A stretch of DNA of 57,306 nt from NCBI GenBank assembly GCA_017454625.1, contig JAFTCP010000162.1:1-57306 (forward strand). The letters are read 5' to 3'. The DNA is from Synergistaceae bacterium (GTDB taxonomy: Bacteria > Synergistota > Synergistia > Synergistales > Aminobacteriaceae). A program made the translations under genes and the position numbers. The notes below the pieces were generated by a model. That model was given only the letters and a program-made list of their open reading frames with translations. It did no database searches and was not told the origin of the DNA. Positions 8,354 through 17,823 of the stretch are shown here, piece after piece. How positions within the stretch are numbered: the stretch's first letter is position 1; each line of letters begins with the position of its first letter.

Positions 8354-9616
8354 ATGCAGAATGAGTATTTTGTTGACGTATTAATTGCTGGCGGAGGAAC
8401 TTCCGGAGTTTCGGCGGCAATCGGAGCTTCTCAGGCTGGAGCAAACGTAATGTTAATCGAGCGCAATGCTTATCTTGGCGGTGAAGGTGCTCATGCTGGG
8501 ATTGGTGCGTTGTGTGCGGTTTACACGTGCGGTGAAAATCCTGTGAAGTGTGTCGCTGGAGTGTGTGATTTAGTTCTTGATGAGCTTCATAAACTTTCGC
8601 CGACTTCAACGGAGACTATAATATCAGCGGCAGGGAATAAAAATATCCAGTTCAAGCCTGAATACATGAAAGTTGCTCTTGATAACTTGCTCGACAAGAA
8701 CAACGTGAAATACTTTCTTCACACCAGCATAATTGACGTTTCACGTGAGGGAAGCGAGATAAAATCCGTAACATGTCAGGACGACGAGGGGAGATTTACG
8801 GTTCACGCGAAAGTTTTCGTTGACGCAACGGGTGATGCAAATCTCTCACACTTAGCCGGAGCAAAAACTCTCTGGGGCGACTCAAACGGTCAAGTCATGG
8901 CCGCAACTCTCCCGTTCAGACTTTGCGGAGTTGATATTTCGCAGGACATGAGCCCTTCAGCCGTTGAACGAGCTGTTAAGAAGGGAAAAGAAGCGGGCAT
9001 TCCCAATTTGACACGTGAACGCGGCTTTATTCTCAAGATGTCAGGTTCGCAGGAAGTCATAGTTTTATTGCCGAGTGTAATTCCGACCGGTCTTAGCGCC
9101 GAAGAACTTACCCAGATGGAAAAATTCACGCGCGGTCAGGCTCTGTCTTATCTTGAAGCGTTCAAGCGTTTTATGCCCGGAATGGAGAACGCTGAATTAA
9201 CGATGATTGGCCCGTCAATCGGTTTTCGCGAGACACGACGACTTGCAGGAAGATACATGCTCACAGCTGATGACGTGTTAAATCGCAAAAAGTCGAAAGA
9301 AGGAGTTGCACGCGGAGGATGGAAGCCCGAAATTCATTCGAGCCTCAACGAAGCGGCCGTTTATCTTGATGTTCCAGGTGCGAGCTATTATGATATTCCG
9401 TTGGACTGCTTAAGAAGCGTCGATGTCGATAATCTTTACGGTTCAGGAAGATTAATCTGCGCTGACTCCCAAGCTATGGCGGCTTCTCGCGTAATGGGAA
9501 CATGTTTAGCTACAGGACATGCGGCAGGAGTTTCGGCGGCTTTACAGGGCGAGAATGGGAAAGTTGACATTGAGGCCGTAAGAAGGGAGCTTGTCAGACA
9601 GCACGCTTTGATTTAA
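8354..9616 (+). CDS. FAD-dependent oxidoreductase (FAD_oxidored family)
   Basis: A 420-residue flavoprotein. The dinucleotide-binding motif VLIAGGGTSGVSAA begins about residue 9 and is followed by IERNAYLGGEG, the usual FAD-binding context; FVDATGDANLSHLAG and a C-terminal ASRVMGTCLATGHAAG complete the FAD contacts. The family includes poorly characterised relatives of fumarate reductase and succinate dehydrogenase flavoproteins. An ATG at 8300 is possible, but the one at 8354 has a GGAG site seven bases upstream and places the FAD motif at the normal distance. It follows the DASS transporter, so it probably acts on the imported organic acid. No signal peptide; cytosolic. Confidence 0.8.
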   Translation: MQNEYFVDVLIAGGGTSGVSAAIGASQAGANVMLIERNAYLGGEGAHAGIGALCAVYTCGENPVKCVAGVCDLVLDELHKLSPTSTETIISAAGNKNIQFKPEYMKVALDNLLDKNNVKYFLHTSIIDVSREGSEIKSVTCQDDEGRFTVHAKVFVDATGDANLSHLAGAKTLWGDSNGQVMAATLPFRLCGVDISQDMSPSAVERAVKKGKEAGIPNLTRERGFILKMSGSQEVIVLLPSVIPTGLSAEELTQMEKFTRGQALSYLEAFKRFMPGMENAELTMIGPSIGFRETRRLAGRYMLTADDVLNRKKSKEGVARGGWKPEIHSSLNEAAVYLDVPGASYYDIPLDCLRSVDVDNLYGSGRLICADSQAMAASRVMGTCLATGHAAGVSAALQGENGKVDIEAVRRELVRQHALI

Positions 9617-9625
9617 TATAGCTCC

Positions 9626-12529
9626 ATGACAAAAATTTATTCATATAGCAAAGTATCAGAATTAGCGCATATAATCTCAGGTTTCGACGAAGAAAATATG
9701 CGCTTCGTTGTTCCTTCGAGAAATGACAAAGTTTTATTTCCCGTTCAGAGCGATAATATTTTATGGACTTGGCAGGATATTTACGAGGATGTATGCGCTT
9801 CATCACGAAAACGCGTTTTGTCTCCTCCGGATCACCTGTTAATTCTCAAGGCAATATTGAATAACGTAATCGCCGAATTTCCCGATAAGACACCGAGTTT
9901 TCCCGGAATTTCGCGCTCCGGTTTCTTATCGATAATTTCTGACGATATACGGGAATTGCTGAATGAGGCTGTCAACCCCGAACAGCTTAATCATAATCCC
10001 GACAGTGATAATCCTTCGGAGTTTTTATTGCCTGAAGTTTATTCACGCTATTTTGACTATCTCGAAAACTATAACTTGCTCGACAGCGCTCAGGTTTATA
10101 GTGAAGCGTTAAGGGAAATCGTGAAAAATCAGGATTGGGGAAAAGATTATGCAATAGTTTTTACGGGGTTCATGTCGTTTAATCATGCCCAGTTGGAGTT
10201 GTTGCGAGCACTTGAGGACAGATGCCGAAAGATTATCATTCTTAAGCCGGAAGTCAACATGCAAAACTTTCATGATGCCGATGTTCAGTTCAGCTTCAAG
10301 CCTTCGGATAAGAAATCAACCGGAAAAATTTACGAGATACCATCTGCTGAACACGGACTTGAACCGGAGATTATCGCACGAACTTTAGCTTTATGGTCGC
10401 AGAATAAATTTTCACTCAGCGCAAGGCAAGATAAAATTTCATCAAAAGTTGACCATTCGCAGGAAGAAAATTTACATGACGTGAAGTTTCCTGGTTTTGA
10501 TGAGATTGGTCTTATGATTTCGTCCGGACGTGAAGAGGAATTTGCGGAGGCTTTCGAGCGTTACGGAATAAAATTTGATTTCATGAGCGGGATTGCGATA
10601 AATCGGACGTTGCCGGGAAAAATTTTAGCGTCAATCCGAAATTTGCAATTACGTGATTTTCCGACTTACGAGACTGCAATGTTATTAACTCAGCCGTGTT
10701 TTGCGGGGATAAAATTCCCTGTTATGAGGGCTTACCGTGCAGGAAGTTCCGGGCTTGACAGCTGGGAAAATTATTTGTCGGCGGCTCAAGAAAACGAAGA
10801 CAACGACGAGACTTTTACGGCGGCTTTACGTGCAATCCGAGAAATTCGCAAATTCTGTGATGCTCTAAGCGGGAAAAAATCACCGTTAAGGATTATGCGT
10901 GCGTTTCATGAGTTCTTGACGGCTAAAGGTTTATGGCTTGACAATGAAGATAAAATTGCTGACTTCCCGGAACTCGACGAGAGTAAAAGATTAACAGCCG
11001 ACGCAATAAGGTTAATCGGAGAAAAAGTTCTTGCCCTCAACGAGTTAATGCCCGATTTAGGCCCGGTTCAGGACGCTAGAATTAACGGCGATGAAGCCTA
11101 TGAATATCTCGAAGACTGGTGCAGAAACACGAACATTCGCGCGCCTATTCAAGTCTCAAATGCAATACGGATTTTCACGAAACAGCCTCCAGTTCTCGCG
11201 TCATTCCCAGTTTGGATAATCTCAGGCGTTACACAAAAAACTTGGTCAGAGAGCATAACGAGTTCGCCATTACTCAGCAACTCAGAACGTGAGGACTTGC
11301 ACATGCCGACGATTTCCGACAAAGCCGCTCAACATGAAGCGTTATTCAGGCGATTAATCCAGACCGGCGAAACTTTGACGATAATCTCACGCCCGGAACT
11401 CGACGATGAAGGCCGCCCCGTTTTGGAGTCTCCGTTTGTGAAGAGATTTCTTGATGATTTGCCTGACTGGGAACGGGAAAAATTTAACTCAGAAGGCATA
11501 AAAATTTTGATGGGAAGCGACGGCTTTATATTTGATAACATTGACGCTGAAGAGAAAATCCCGCGTTTTGTGCCGAAAGTTTCAAAGTCAGCTAATGCTG
11601 TCGGAGCGAGCGACATTCACGAACTCTTAAGCTGTCCATTCTTATGGTATCAAAAACGTCAGGCCAATTTATACGAGGAAAGTTCGGATATTACTTCGCC
11701 TGTTGAATGGGGAACAATGTTACATAAATTCTGGGAATGTGTCTGGCGGCGCTACCGCGAGGATATGAACGCTCCGGGCGGAAAGTTCGTAAAGATTGCC
11801 AATGAGGAATGGGAAAAATTAACGAGCGGCGAAGATGAGAATTACGAAAAGTTTCATAAACTCGTTAAGGATTTCAGGCTCACACGAAGGCTTAAGGGAA
11901 TAAAATTCCGCGTTGACAGGTTGAGCATGATGCAAGCTGTTATCCTTGACAATCTTCACTCTGAAGGTTACACTCACGAGAAAATTTTGCTTGAAGACGA
12001 AGCCCACTTGAAGACGACAATTGACGGCGTAACTTTTCTCGGACAATGTGATAGAATAGAATACCTGAGAGACGCTTACGGCCAGGAATTTGCATTTATC
12101 GTTGATTACAAAGAGGGAATTGGCGAAAACTCAGAACAAAGCATGAGGATAGCAAATTATTTCTGGAACATCGACGGCCGCGAAAAATTTAATCACGGCT
12201 TGCAATTATCCGTTTATGCGGCATTATTCGGAGCTGAAAGTTTATCGGGCGTTTACATTCTTGGACTTGAGGACGGGAAAATCTCAGGAAGTTTTTCATC
12301 AACCATAAAAGAAATTTTCAGCGAGTATAAATCCGGAAAGTTCAACGAGAAACTCTCAGACAGAATTGACGAGGGAGAATACGCGATGAAATGTGCCGTC
12401 GAAGTCCTGAAACGTAAAGAGTTCGCCCCCGAATACCGAGCCGACACATGCAAATACTGCCACATTAAGAGCTTGTGCCGAAAAGGTGAGTTCAGAGGAG
12501 AAATTCTTCAAGACAGCGACGACGAATAA
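9626..12529 (+). CDS. AddB/RecB-like PD-(D/E)XK nuclease with an Fe-S cluster motif
   Basis: A 967-residue protein whose C-terminal third is a RecB-type nuclease domain. VDYK at 826-829 is the catalytic motif, and Cys670 (in SCPF) with Cys942, Cys945 and Cys951 gives the CxxC-x5-C arrangement that holds the [4Fe-4S] cluster in AddB proteins. The N-terminal two thirds resemble a degenerate UvrD-like helicase scaffold; no Walker A motif is visible at the start. Such proteins process double-strand DNA ends together with an AddA helicase-nuclease, but no addA lies in this window. It starts 9 bp after the flavoprotein gene with little Shine-Dalgarno signal, so translation may be coupled. Family call good, partner unknown. 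Confidence 0.8.
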   Translation: MTKIYSYSKVSELAHIISGFDEENMRFVVPSRNDKVLFPVQSDNILWTWQDIYEDVCASSRKRVLSPPDHLLILKAILNNVIAEFPDKTPSFPGISRSGFLSIISDDIRELLNEAVNPEQLNHNPDSDNPSEFLLPEVYSRYFDYLENYNLLDSAQVYSEALREIVKNQDWGKDYAIVFTGFMSFNHAQLELLRALEDRCRKIIILKPEVNMQNFHDADVQFSFKPSDKKSTGKIYEIPSAEHGLEPEIIARTLALWSQNKFSLSARQDKISSKVDHSQEENLHDVKFPGFDEIGLMISSGREEEFAEAFERYGIKFDFMSGIAINRTLPGKILASIRNLQLRDFPTYETAMLLTQPCFAGIKFPVMRAYRAGSSGLDSWENYLSAAQENEDNDETFTAALRAIREIRKFCDALSGKKSPLRIMRAFHEFLTAKGLWLDNEDKIADFPELDESKRLTADAIRLIGEKVLALNELMPDLGPVQDARINGDEAYEYLEDWCRNTNIRAPIQVSNAIRIFTKQPPVLASFPVWIISGVTQKTWSESITSSPLLSNSEREDLHMPTISDKAAQHEALFRRLIQTGETLTIISRPELDDEGRPVLESPFVKRFLDDLPDWEREKFNSEGIKILMGSDGFIFDNIDAEEKIPRFVPKVSKSANAVGASDIHELLSCPFLWYQKRQANLYEESSDITSPVEWGTMLHKFWECVWRRYREDMNAPGGKFVKIANEEWEKLTSGEDENYEKFHKLVKDFRLTRRLKGIKFRVDRLSMMQAVILDNLHSEGYTHEKILLEDEAHLKTTIDGVTFLGQCDRIEYLRDAYGQEFAFIVDYKEGIGENSEQSMRIANYFWNIDGREKFNHGLQLSVYAALFGAESLSGVYILGLEDGKISGSFSSTIKEIFSEYKSGKFNEKLSDRIDEGEYAMKCAVEVLKRKEFAPEYRADTCKYCHIKSLCRKGEFRGEILQDSDDE

Positions 12530-12537
12530 ATAAACAA

Positions 12538-12563
12538 TCCCCCTGCCGACAACAACAGGGGGA
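12538..12563. terminator. Bidirectional terminator between convergent genes
   Basis: TCCCCCTG (12538-12545) and CAGGGGGA (12556-12563) form a perfect 8-bp stem in the gap between the nuclease gene and the convergent gmd. T-rich sequence follows on both strands. Confidence 0.8.
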
Positions 12564-12571
12564 CAAATTTT

Positions 12572-13663
12572 CTATAACTCTTCGAGCGCGCTTTGAACCT
12601 TATAGCCAGCGTCGCGGATTAATATATCCTTCTTGAAGAGTTCAAGGTCGTATTTCACCATTCGTTTAATTAGCTTCGTGAACGTAACTTTTCGTTTCCA
12701 GCCTAATTTTTTCTCGGCTTTCGTCGGATCCCCTAATAGCAAATCTACTTCGGTCGGCCTGAAATATCGCGGATCAACTTCAACGACAACTTTACCCGTC
12801 TTCGTGTCAATTCCCTTCTCGTCGAGACCTTCACCCTGCCACTCTAAATTTATTCCGGCTTCCTTGAAAGCGAGCGTTGCAAATTCCCGGACCGTGTGAG
12901 TTTCTCCCGTAGCGATAACAAAATCTTCGGGCTCGTCCTGCTGTAAAATCATCCACATTGCCCGCACGTAATCTTCAGAATGTCCCCAGTCTCGCTTTGA
13001 GTTGAGATTGCCTAAGTACGTTTTCTCCTGAAGTCCTAATGCAATTCTCGCGGCGGCACGTGTAATTTTTCTCGTTACGAAAGTTTCGCCCCTGAGTTCG
13101 GATTCATGGTTGAACAAAATTCCGTTGCATGCAAAAATTTTATACGCCTCACGGTAATTTACGGTTATCCAGTAAGCATAAAGTTTCGCGGCGGCATACG
13201 GGCTTCTCGGATAAAACGGAGTTGTCTCGTTCTGCGGGACTGCCTGAACTTTTCCGTATAATTCGCTCGTCGATGCCTGATAAAATTTCGTCTTACTCTC
13301 AAGCCCCAAAATCCTTATAGCTTCAAGCAAACGCAACGTTCCTAATCCGTCAGAGTCAGCCGTGTATTCGGGAGTTTCAAATGAGACGCTTACATGACTT
13401 TGTGCCGCCAAGTTATAAATCTCGTCGGGCTGTATCATCTGCACCATGTGAATTAAATTCGAAGAGTCCGTCAAATCCCCATAATGCAGAAAAAATTTAT
13501 GTCCTTCCTCGTGCAAATCTTTATAAAACTCGTCAATTCTTGAAGTGTTGAAAATTGAGCTTCGACGTTTCAGCCCATGAACTTCATAGCCCTTCTTCAG
13601 CAAAAACGAAGTCAGATATGCTCCGTCCTGGCCTGTTACTCCGGTGATTAATGCCTTCTTCAT
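12572..13663 (-). CDS. gmd: GDP-mannose 4,6-dehydratase
   Basis: A 363-residue short-chain dehydrogenase/reductase that converts GDP-mannose to GDP-4-keto-6-deoxymannose, the precursor of GDP-fucose, GDP-rhamnose or GDP-perosamine. The cofactor motif [10 protein letters not shown] is at 8-17, the catalytic SELYG and YAAAK motifs follow, and the [10 protein letters not shown] block is typical. One oddity: the usual NHESPRRGETF loop reads [11 protein letters not shown], losing one Pro and one Arg near the nucleotide-sugar site. It is the last gene of the minus-strand unit, directly after wzt, so the deoxysugar probably goes into the polysaccharide exported by Wzm/Wzt. The ATG at 13663 has a GGAG site. 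Confidence 0.93.
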   Translation of the reverse strand: MKKALITGVTGQDGAYLTSFLLKKGYEVHGLKRRSSIFNTSRIDEFYKDLHEEGHKFFLHYGDLTDSSNLIHMVQMIQPDEIYNLAAQSHVSVSFETPEYTADSDGLGTLRLLEAIRILGLESKTKFYQASTSELYGKVQAVPQNETTPFYPRSPYAAAKLYAYWITVNYREAYKIFACNGILFNHESELRGETFVTRKITRAAARIALGLQEKTYLGNLNSKRDWGHSEDYVRAMWMILQQDEPEDFVIATGETHTVREFATLAFKEAGINLEWQGEGLDEKGIDTKTGKVVVEVDPRYFRPTEVDLLLGDPTKAEKKLGWKRKVTFTKLIKRMVKYDLELFKKDILIRDAGYKVQSALEEL

Positions 13664-13709
13664 GATTTATTTCTCCTGTTAATAATTCTCTATAATGATA
13701 ACGTAATAA

Positions 13710-13771
13710 CTAATCTTTCAGCTTGAATTTATTGCGACTTAGCTTTCAGTATGTGATTTATCGCCATCATT
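13710..13771 (-). repeat. Decayed copies of the wzt 3' end
   Basis: Between wzt and gmd, 13710-13738 repeats most of the last twelve wzt codons with a TGG-to-TGA change, and 13755-13771 repeats the segment around the MAIN codons. The genuine tail lies at 13772-13811. No function is evident; it looks like debris from a partial tandem duplication at this junction. Confidence 0.6.
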
Positions 13772-15058
13772 CTAATCTTTAATTTTCCAGCTTGAATTTA
13801 TCGCCATCGTTCCCGTTCTTTGAAGCACGCAATACGGCGACGGCGTTAATGGTCCCTCAATCCTGAACGACACCGAAGGCGGCTTTGACATTCCCGGCTG
13901 AGTTATCCATTGTCCATTGTAAAGCCTTATTGCAAGCTCTAATCTCTTGTCGCCCAAGTTCAAATAATCAACAGGAACTTTCGCACGCAAGCAAACATGT
14001 CCGTCAAGCGTCGGGATTTCCTCGCTCGTGTTAATCTGGTCGCTGTGATACGTCCAGTATAATAACGTCCCGACTTGGTCATAAATCGCGTAGCCTACAC
14101 ATAAATTTTTATCTGGTTTTCTCACGATGCCTTCGATTTCAACGTAAAGTTCATCGTCATGTTTGAGTGAAGCAAGATTGACTTCACCTTTGGGAGTATA
14201 TAACCCGAAACGTAACGGCTTGAAGTAATCGTTTTCGTACGCGTCGCCTGGATTGTTCCATTCTGCATCGGTCGCTCCAAGCTGGGAAATGCTAATATAT
14301 TTCTGAACGCCGGCGGCAACGTCAGGAGTGTCAAAAACTTTCTGGCCCTTATCGAGACAGATTACACGGTTGCAGAGCTGAAGGACTGCTCCCATGTTGT
14401 GGCTGACGAATAAAATTGTTCGGCCCTGTTTGTGGCTGATTTCGTCCATTTTTCCCATACATTTTTTCTGGAACTCCATATCACCGACGGCTAAAACTTC
14501 ATCGACGATTAATATCTCAGAGTTCAAGTGAGCGGCGATCGCGAAGGCCAATCTTACATACATTCCGCTTGAATAACGCTTAACGGGAGTATCAAGGAAC
14601 TTTTCAACTCCTGCAAACTCTACGATGTCATCAAAATTTTTGCGAATTTCCCAAGTTTTCATGCCCAAGATTGCGGCGTTCAAATAAATATTCTCGCGTC
14701 CTGATAAGTCCGGGTGAAATCCTGTGCCGACCTCCAGCAAGCTCGAAACTCGGCCTTTAATCGAAATTTTTCCCGTCGTCGGTGCCGTAATCCTGCTCAA
14801 AACTTTTAAGAGTGTAGATTTTCCCGCGCCGTTATGCCCGACGAATGCAACTCTTTCTCCCTCTTCAACATTGAATGTGAGATGCTGTAACGCCCAGAAA
14901 TCTTCGGAGCCTGCAGGCTTTGAACGTTCGGCGAAAGGATTACGAAGTCTGCGCTTGAGACGTGCTACATAATCCCCTAAAACGTCATAAATTCTTCTAT
15001 TTACATTGTGAGCAATCAAATATCTTTTGCCTAAATCTTCAACTTTTAACGCTAACAT
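13772..15058 (-). CDS. Polysaccharide ABC exporter, ATP-binding subunit (Wzt-like)
   Basis: A 428-residue ATPase. Residues to about 250 are the nucleotide-binding domain: Walker A GHNGAGKST at 74-82, signature YSSGM, Walker B ILIVDEVLAVGD and the switch VSHN. The remaining roughly 165 residues match the extra C-terminal domain of Wzt proteins that binds the capped, completed O-antigen before export. Proteins with this extension act with a Wzm permease, encoded directly upstream (23 bp gap), to move an undecaprenyl-linked glycan across the inner membrane. Gmd follows in the same unit. The carbohydrate recognised cannot be read from the sequence. Confidence 0.9.
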   Translation of the reverse strand: MLALKVEDLGKRYLIAHNVNRRIYDVLGDYVARLKRRLRNPFAERSKPAGSEDFWALQHLTFNVEEGERVAFVGHNGAGKSTLLKVLSRITAPTTGKISIKGRVSSLLEVGTGFHPDLSGRENIYLNAAILGMKTWEIRKNFDDIVEFAGVEKFLDTPVKRYSSGMYVRLAFAIAAHLNSEILIVDEVLAVGDMEFQKKCMGKMDEISHKQGRTILFVSHNMGAVLQLCNRVICLDKGQKVFDTPDVAAGVQKYISISQLGATDAEWNNPGDAYENDYFKPLRFGLYTPKGEVNLASLKHDDELYVEIEGIVRKPDKNLCVGYAIYDQVGTLLYWTYHSDQINTSEEIPTLDGHVCLRAKVPVDYLNLGDKRLELAIRLYNGQWITQPGMSKPPSVSFRIEGPLTPSPYCVLQRTGTMAINSSWKIKD

Positions 15059-15081
15059 GGTTATTCTTCCTCCATCGCCGA

Positions 15082-15951
15082 TTAAATAAAGTCAGCAAAA
15101 AATCTCTCGGTCTTCTGGAAATATTTCATGCCGAAGTAAAATACAAATACCGAAGTTATCATAGAGATTATGAATCCGGGAAGATAAAGTGAGTCCGCAG
15201 TTCCTTGAATGCACCATCTGAAGCCGTCGATTACTCCGACCATAGGATTTAAGCTGTAAATTAAACGCCATCTTTCAGGAATAACTGAGCTTGAGAAACC
15301 TACAGGCGAGACATAAAGCCCGAATTGCACGATGAACGGCATTAAAAGTCTGAAGTCGCGGTATTTTATCCCAATCGCGGAGAACCAATAGCCTATGCCC
15401 AGAGCCGTAAAAGTTGCGATGAGAAAGAAAATCGGAAGTAATATTATCATCGGCGACGGTACAAATCGATAAATTATCATCAGGACGCAAAGCATTCCAA
15501 ACGAGATAAAGAAATCCACAGCGCTGACAAGAACGGCTGAAGTCGGCAGGATTAAACGAGGAAAATAAATCTTGCTTATCATGTTTGCGCCTCTTATCAT
15601 TGATTCAGAGCTGCTTGACATGGAATTAGCAAAATACTGCCAGGGTAATAACGCCGAAAATACCATAATCGGATAAGGCACGCTCCCTTCTGTCGGCATC
15701 TTCGCAACTCGTCCGAAAATTACCGTGAAGATTACCATGCTCAACATTGGCCGGATTAAACTCCAGGCAACTCCGATTACTGTCTGTTTATAGCGAACGA
15801 GAATATCCCGCAAAGCCATAAAGAAAAATAATTCGCGAAACTTCACAAGCTCATAAATAAAATCAGAAGTTGTTTTGTCAGGCTCAATGATTAAGTCAAA
15901 TTCACCGAGATTTGCAGGTTTTATCCATCGTTTTAATAACTCGATAAACAT
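15082..15951 (-). CDS. Polysaccharide ABC exporter, permease subunit (Wzm-like)
   Basis: A 289-residue ABC-2-type permease with six membrane segments after a cytoplasmic N-terminal stretch. The YKQTVIGVAWSLIRPMLSM segment is the amphipathic coupling region typical of Wzm, KpsM and TagG exporters, and LNPMVGVIDGFRW near the end is also a family mark. It pairs with the Wzt-like ATPase gene just downstream. An AAGGAGGAAAA site precedes the ATG at 15951. It follows the ankyrin gene by 17 bp in the same direction. Confidence 0.9.
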   Translation of the reverse strand: MFIELLKRWIKPANLGEFDLIIEPDKTTSDFIYELVKFRELFFFMALRDILVRYKQTVIGVAWSLIRPMLSMVIFTVIFGRVAKMPTEGSVPYPIMVFSALLPWQYFANSMSSSSESMIRGANMISKIYFPRLILPTSAVLVSAVDFFISFGMLCVLMIIYRFVPSPMIILLPIFFLIATFTALGIGYWFSAIGIKYRDFRLLMPFIVQFGLYVSPVGFSSSVIPERWRLIYSLNPMVGVIDGFRWCIQGTADSLYLPGFIISMITSVFVFYFGMKYFQKTERFFADFI

Positions 15952-15968
15952 GTAAAAATTTTTCCTCC

Positions 15969-17024
15969 TTAAGATTTATTATTTTTTCCGGCACCCTTAA
16001 GAATGCTCATAATCTCATCATCGAAATTCATAGCCGCACAACTCAAAGCGTTCATTCCATTTTTGGCACGAAGTTTAATATCAGCTCCGCGTTCAACAAG
16101 CAAATTCACAACTTCAAGCTGATTTTCCCGCTTCAACGCCGATAAAGCATAACAGAAACCCGCAAATTTCTCGCCGTTTTCCGTCTGAATTCCTCCAGTT
16201 CGGATTAACGCCGATATCAGGAAATCTGCGCTCTTGTCGCGTTCAATAATTGCCCACATTAAAGCGGTCATGCCCTTATCATCGCGAGCGTTCACATCAG
16301 CCCCAGCATCAAGCAGACAAGAAATATCTTCAGAGTCAATATCTCCAAGCAAAACAGCAAGAAGCAGAGGAACTCGCCCCCTATTATCCTTTATGTTCGG
16401 GTCAGCGCCGTGTTCAAGCAAAATTCTCATCAGGTCAATACGTCCCATTGTTATGCAGATATTCAGGGCCGTAGTGATTACGTTGTCGCCTAAATCAAAA
16501 ATTTCGTTGAGATTTGCTCCGTGTTCAACAAGATATTTTATTACATCGGGCTTGACTTCGCTCTTCATGCCAAGAATTGCGATTGCAAAAGGTGTTTGTT
16601 CTTCGGCAAATTTTCCGTTAATATCCGCTCCATTTTGAAATAACAAGTCAACGAACTCGAGACTTCCGGCTCTTATGCCTATTAACATTGCGTCGCTCAT
16701 GTCGGCTCCGGCTTGAATTAAGATTGAAACTATTTCGTGATTTACATCATTAACTCGTTTATTAACTTGTTCGTTCACGGCAAACAACAGCGCAACATAG
16801 CCCAGAACGTTGAATTTTACTCCGAGCTTGATATTTACGTCGGCTCCGAGTTCAAGAATTTTCTTGACGTTCTCCGGATTATTCGACATTACAGCATATG
16901 ATAACAACGAATAGCCATCATCATCGAGAGCGTTAATGTCTGTTTCGTCGTTAATTTGGGCTTCGATTTTCTCCCATTCATCGGCTTCAAATAATCCCTT
17001 GAGTAAACTTACAGCTTCACTCAA
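15969..17024 (-). CDS. Ankyrin-repeat protein
   Basis: A 351-residue protein made almost wholly of about eight to nine ankyrin repeats. Clear repeat cores include DGYSLLSYAVMSNNPENV, LLEHGADPNIKDNRGRVP and LLDAGADVNARDDKGMTAL, ending with a short KGAGKNNKS tail. There is no signal peptide or membrane anchor. Ankyrin repeats mediate protein-protein contacts; the partner is not indicated. It lies between tlyA (7 bp away) and wzm (17 bp) on the same strand and is probably co-transcribed, although no functional link to isoprenoid or polysaccharide genes is known to me. Bacterial ankyrin proteins vary widely between genomes, so its presence may be lineage-specific. Confidence 0.85.
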   Translation of the reverse strand: MSEAVSLLKGLFEADEWEKIEAQINDETDINALDDDGYSLLSYAVMSNNPENVKKILELGADVNIKLGVKFNVLGYVALLFAVNEQVNKRVNDVNHEIVSILIQAGADMSDAMLIGIRAGSLEFVDLLFQNGADINGKFAEEQTPFAIAILGMKSEVKPDVIKYLVEHGANLNEIFDLGDNVITTALNICITMGRIDLMRILLEHGADPNIKDNRGRVPLLLAVLLGDIDSEDISCLLDAGADVNARDDKGMTALMWAIIERDKSADFLISALIRTGGIQTENGEKFAGFCYALSALKRENQLEVVNLLVERGADIKLRAKNGMNALSCAAMNFDDEIMSILKGAGKNNKS

Positions 17025-17031
17025 AAATTAA

Positions 17032-17823
17032 TCACCTCTCTAAATTTTCATGAGCTAGATTTACTATATCATTAACATTGTAATCATAAACATTTTCGGC
17101 ATGAGAAATTCTGCATAAAAACTCAATATTTCCTTCCGGGCCTTTTATCGGCGAGTAAGTCAGGCCAATCACAAAAAATTTTGTCTGCTCCCGTATAAAT
17201 TGCAAAATATTCTCGATGACTTCAACGTGAATTTTCTTATCCTTGACGATTCCGCGTGAGATTTTTTCGCGTCCTGCCTCAAACTGGGGCTTTATTAATA
17301 CGACGGCTTCATCATGAACAATTTCATCAAGAACGGGTAAAATTAACTTTAGCGAGATAAACGAGACATCACACGAAGCAAAATCAATCTCATCTGCAAA
17401 ATCTTCGCGCGTCAAATATCTTGCGTTAGTCCTGTCCATGATGATAACTCGTTCGTCATTGGCCAGTCTCCAAATTAATTGGCCGTAACCTACATCAACG
17501 GCGTAAACTTTTTCGGCTCCGTTCGCTAATAAAACGTCGGTGAAGCCTCCTGTTGAAGCTCCGAAATCAGCGCATATTTTACCGTGAACGTCAAGCCCGA
17601 ATACTTCAAACGCCCGCAGTAACTTTTTCGCCCCTCTGCTTGCCCATTGTGAAACTTCATCAAGTGTGATATTTGCGTCGTGCTCGAACATTGCTCCGGC
17701 TTTCGTGATGACTTGAGAATTAACCCGAACTTTTCCGGCCATGATGAGAGCTTGAGCTTTGTTGCGAGTGTCGACAAGTCCGAGTTCAAGCAGGAGTTTA
17801 TCAAGACGTTCTTTATTCTTCAT
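17032..17823 (-). CDS. tlyA: TlyA-family rRNA 2'-O-methyltransferase
   Basis: A 263-residue protein with an N-terminal S4 RNA-binding domain (about residues 1-65, ERLDKLLLELGLVDTRNKAQ) and an FtsJ/RrmJ-type methyltransferase domain with the S-adenosylmethionine loop DFGASTGGFTDVLL and an EIDFASCDVSFISL strand. TlyA methylates ribose positions in 16S and 23S rRNA; some homologues were called hemolysins. The ATG at 17823 lacks a good Shine-Dalgarno, but a duplicated dxs-tail frame runs across it and stops 11 bases inside, which could couple its translation to ribosomes arriving from upstream (inference). It lies between dxs and the ankyrin gene. Confidence 0.9.
   Translation of the reverse strand: MKNKERLDKLLLELGLVDTRNKAQALIMAGKVRVNSQVITKAGAMFEHDANITLDEVSQWASRGAKKLLRAFEVFGLDVHGKICADFGASTGGFTDVLLANGAEKVYAVDVGYGQLIWRLANDERVIIMDRTNARYLTREDFADEIDFASCDVSFISLKLILPVLDEIVHDEAVVLIKPQFEAGREKISRGIVKDKKIHVEVIENILQFIREQTKFFVIGLTYSPIKGPEGNIEFLCRISHAENVYDYNVNDIVNLAHENLER

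Noticed and set aside
9594-9806. 70-codon minus-strand frame at the start of the AddB-like gene
   Set aside because: Antisense shadow; no ribosome binding site and it overlaps two supported genes.
13680-13700. Possible promoter for gmd in the wzt-gmd gap
   Set aside because: TATAATGATA lies on the strand opposite to gmd and no good element could be placed in the gmd direction.
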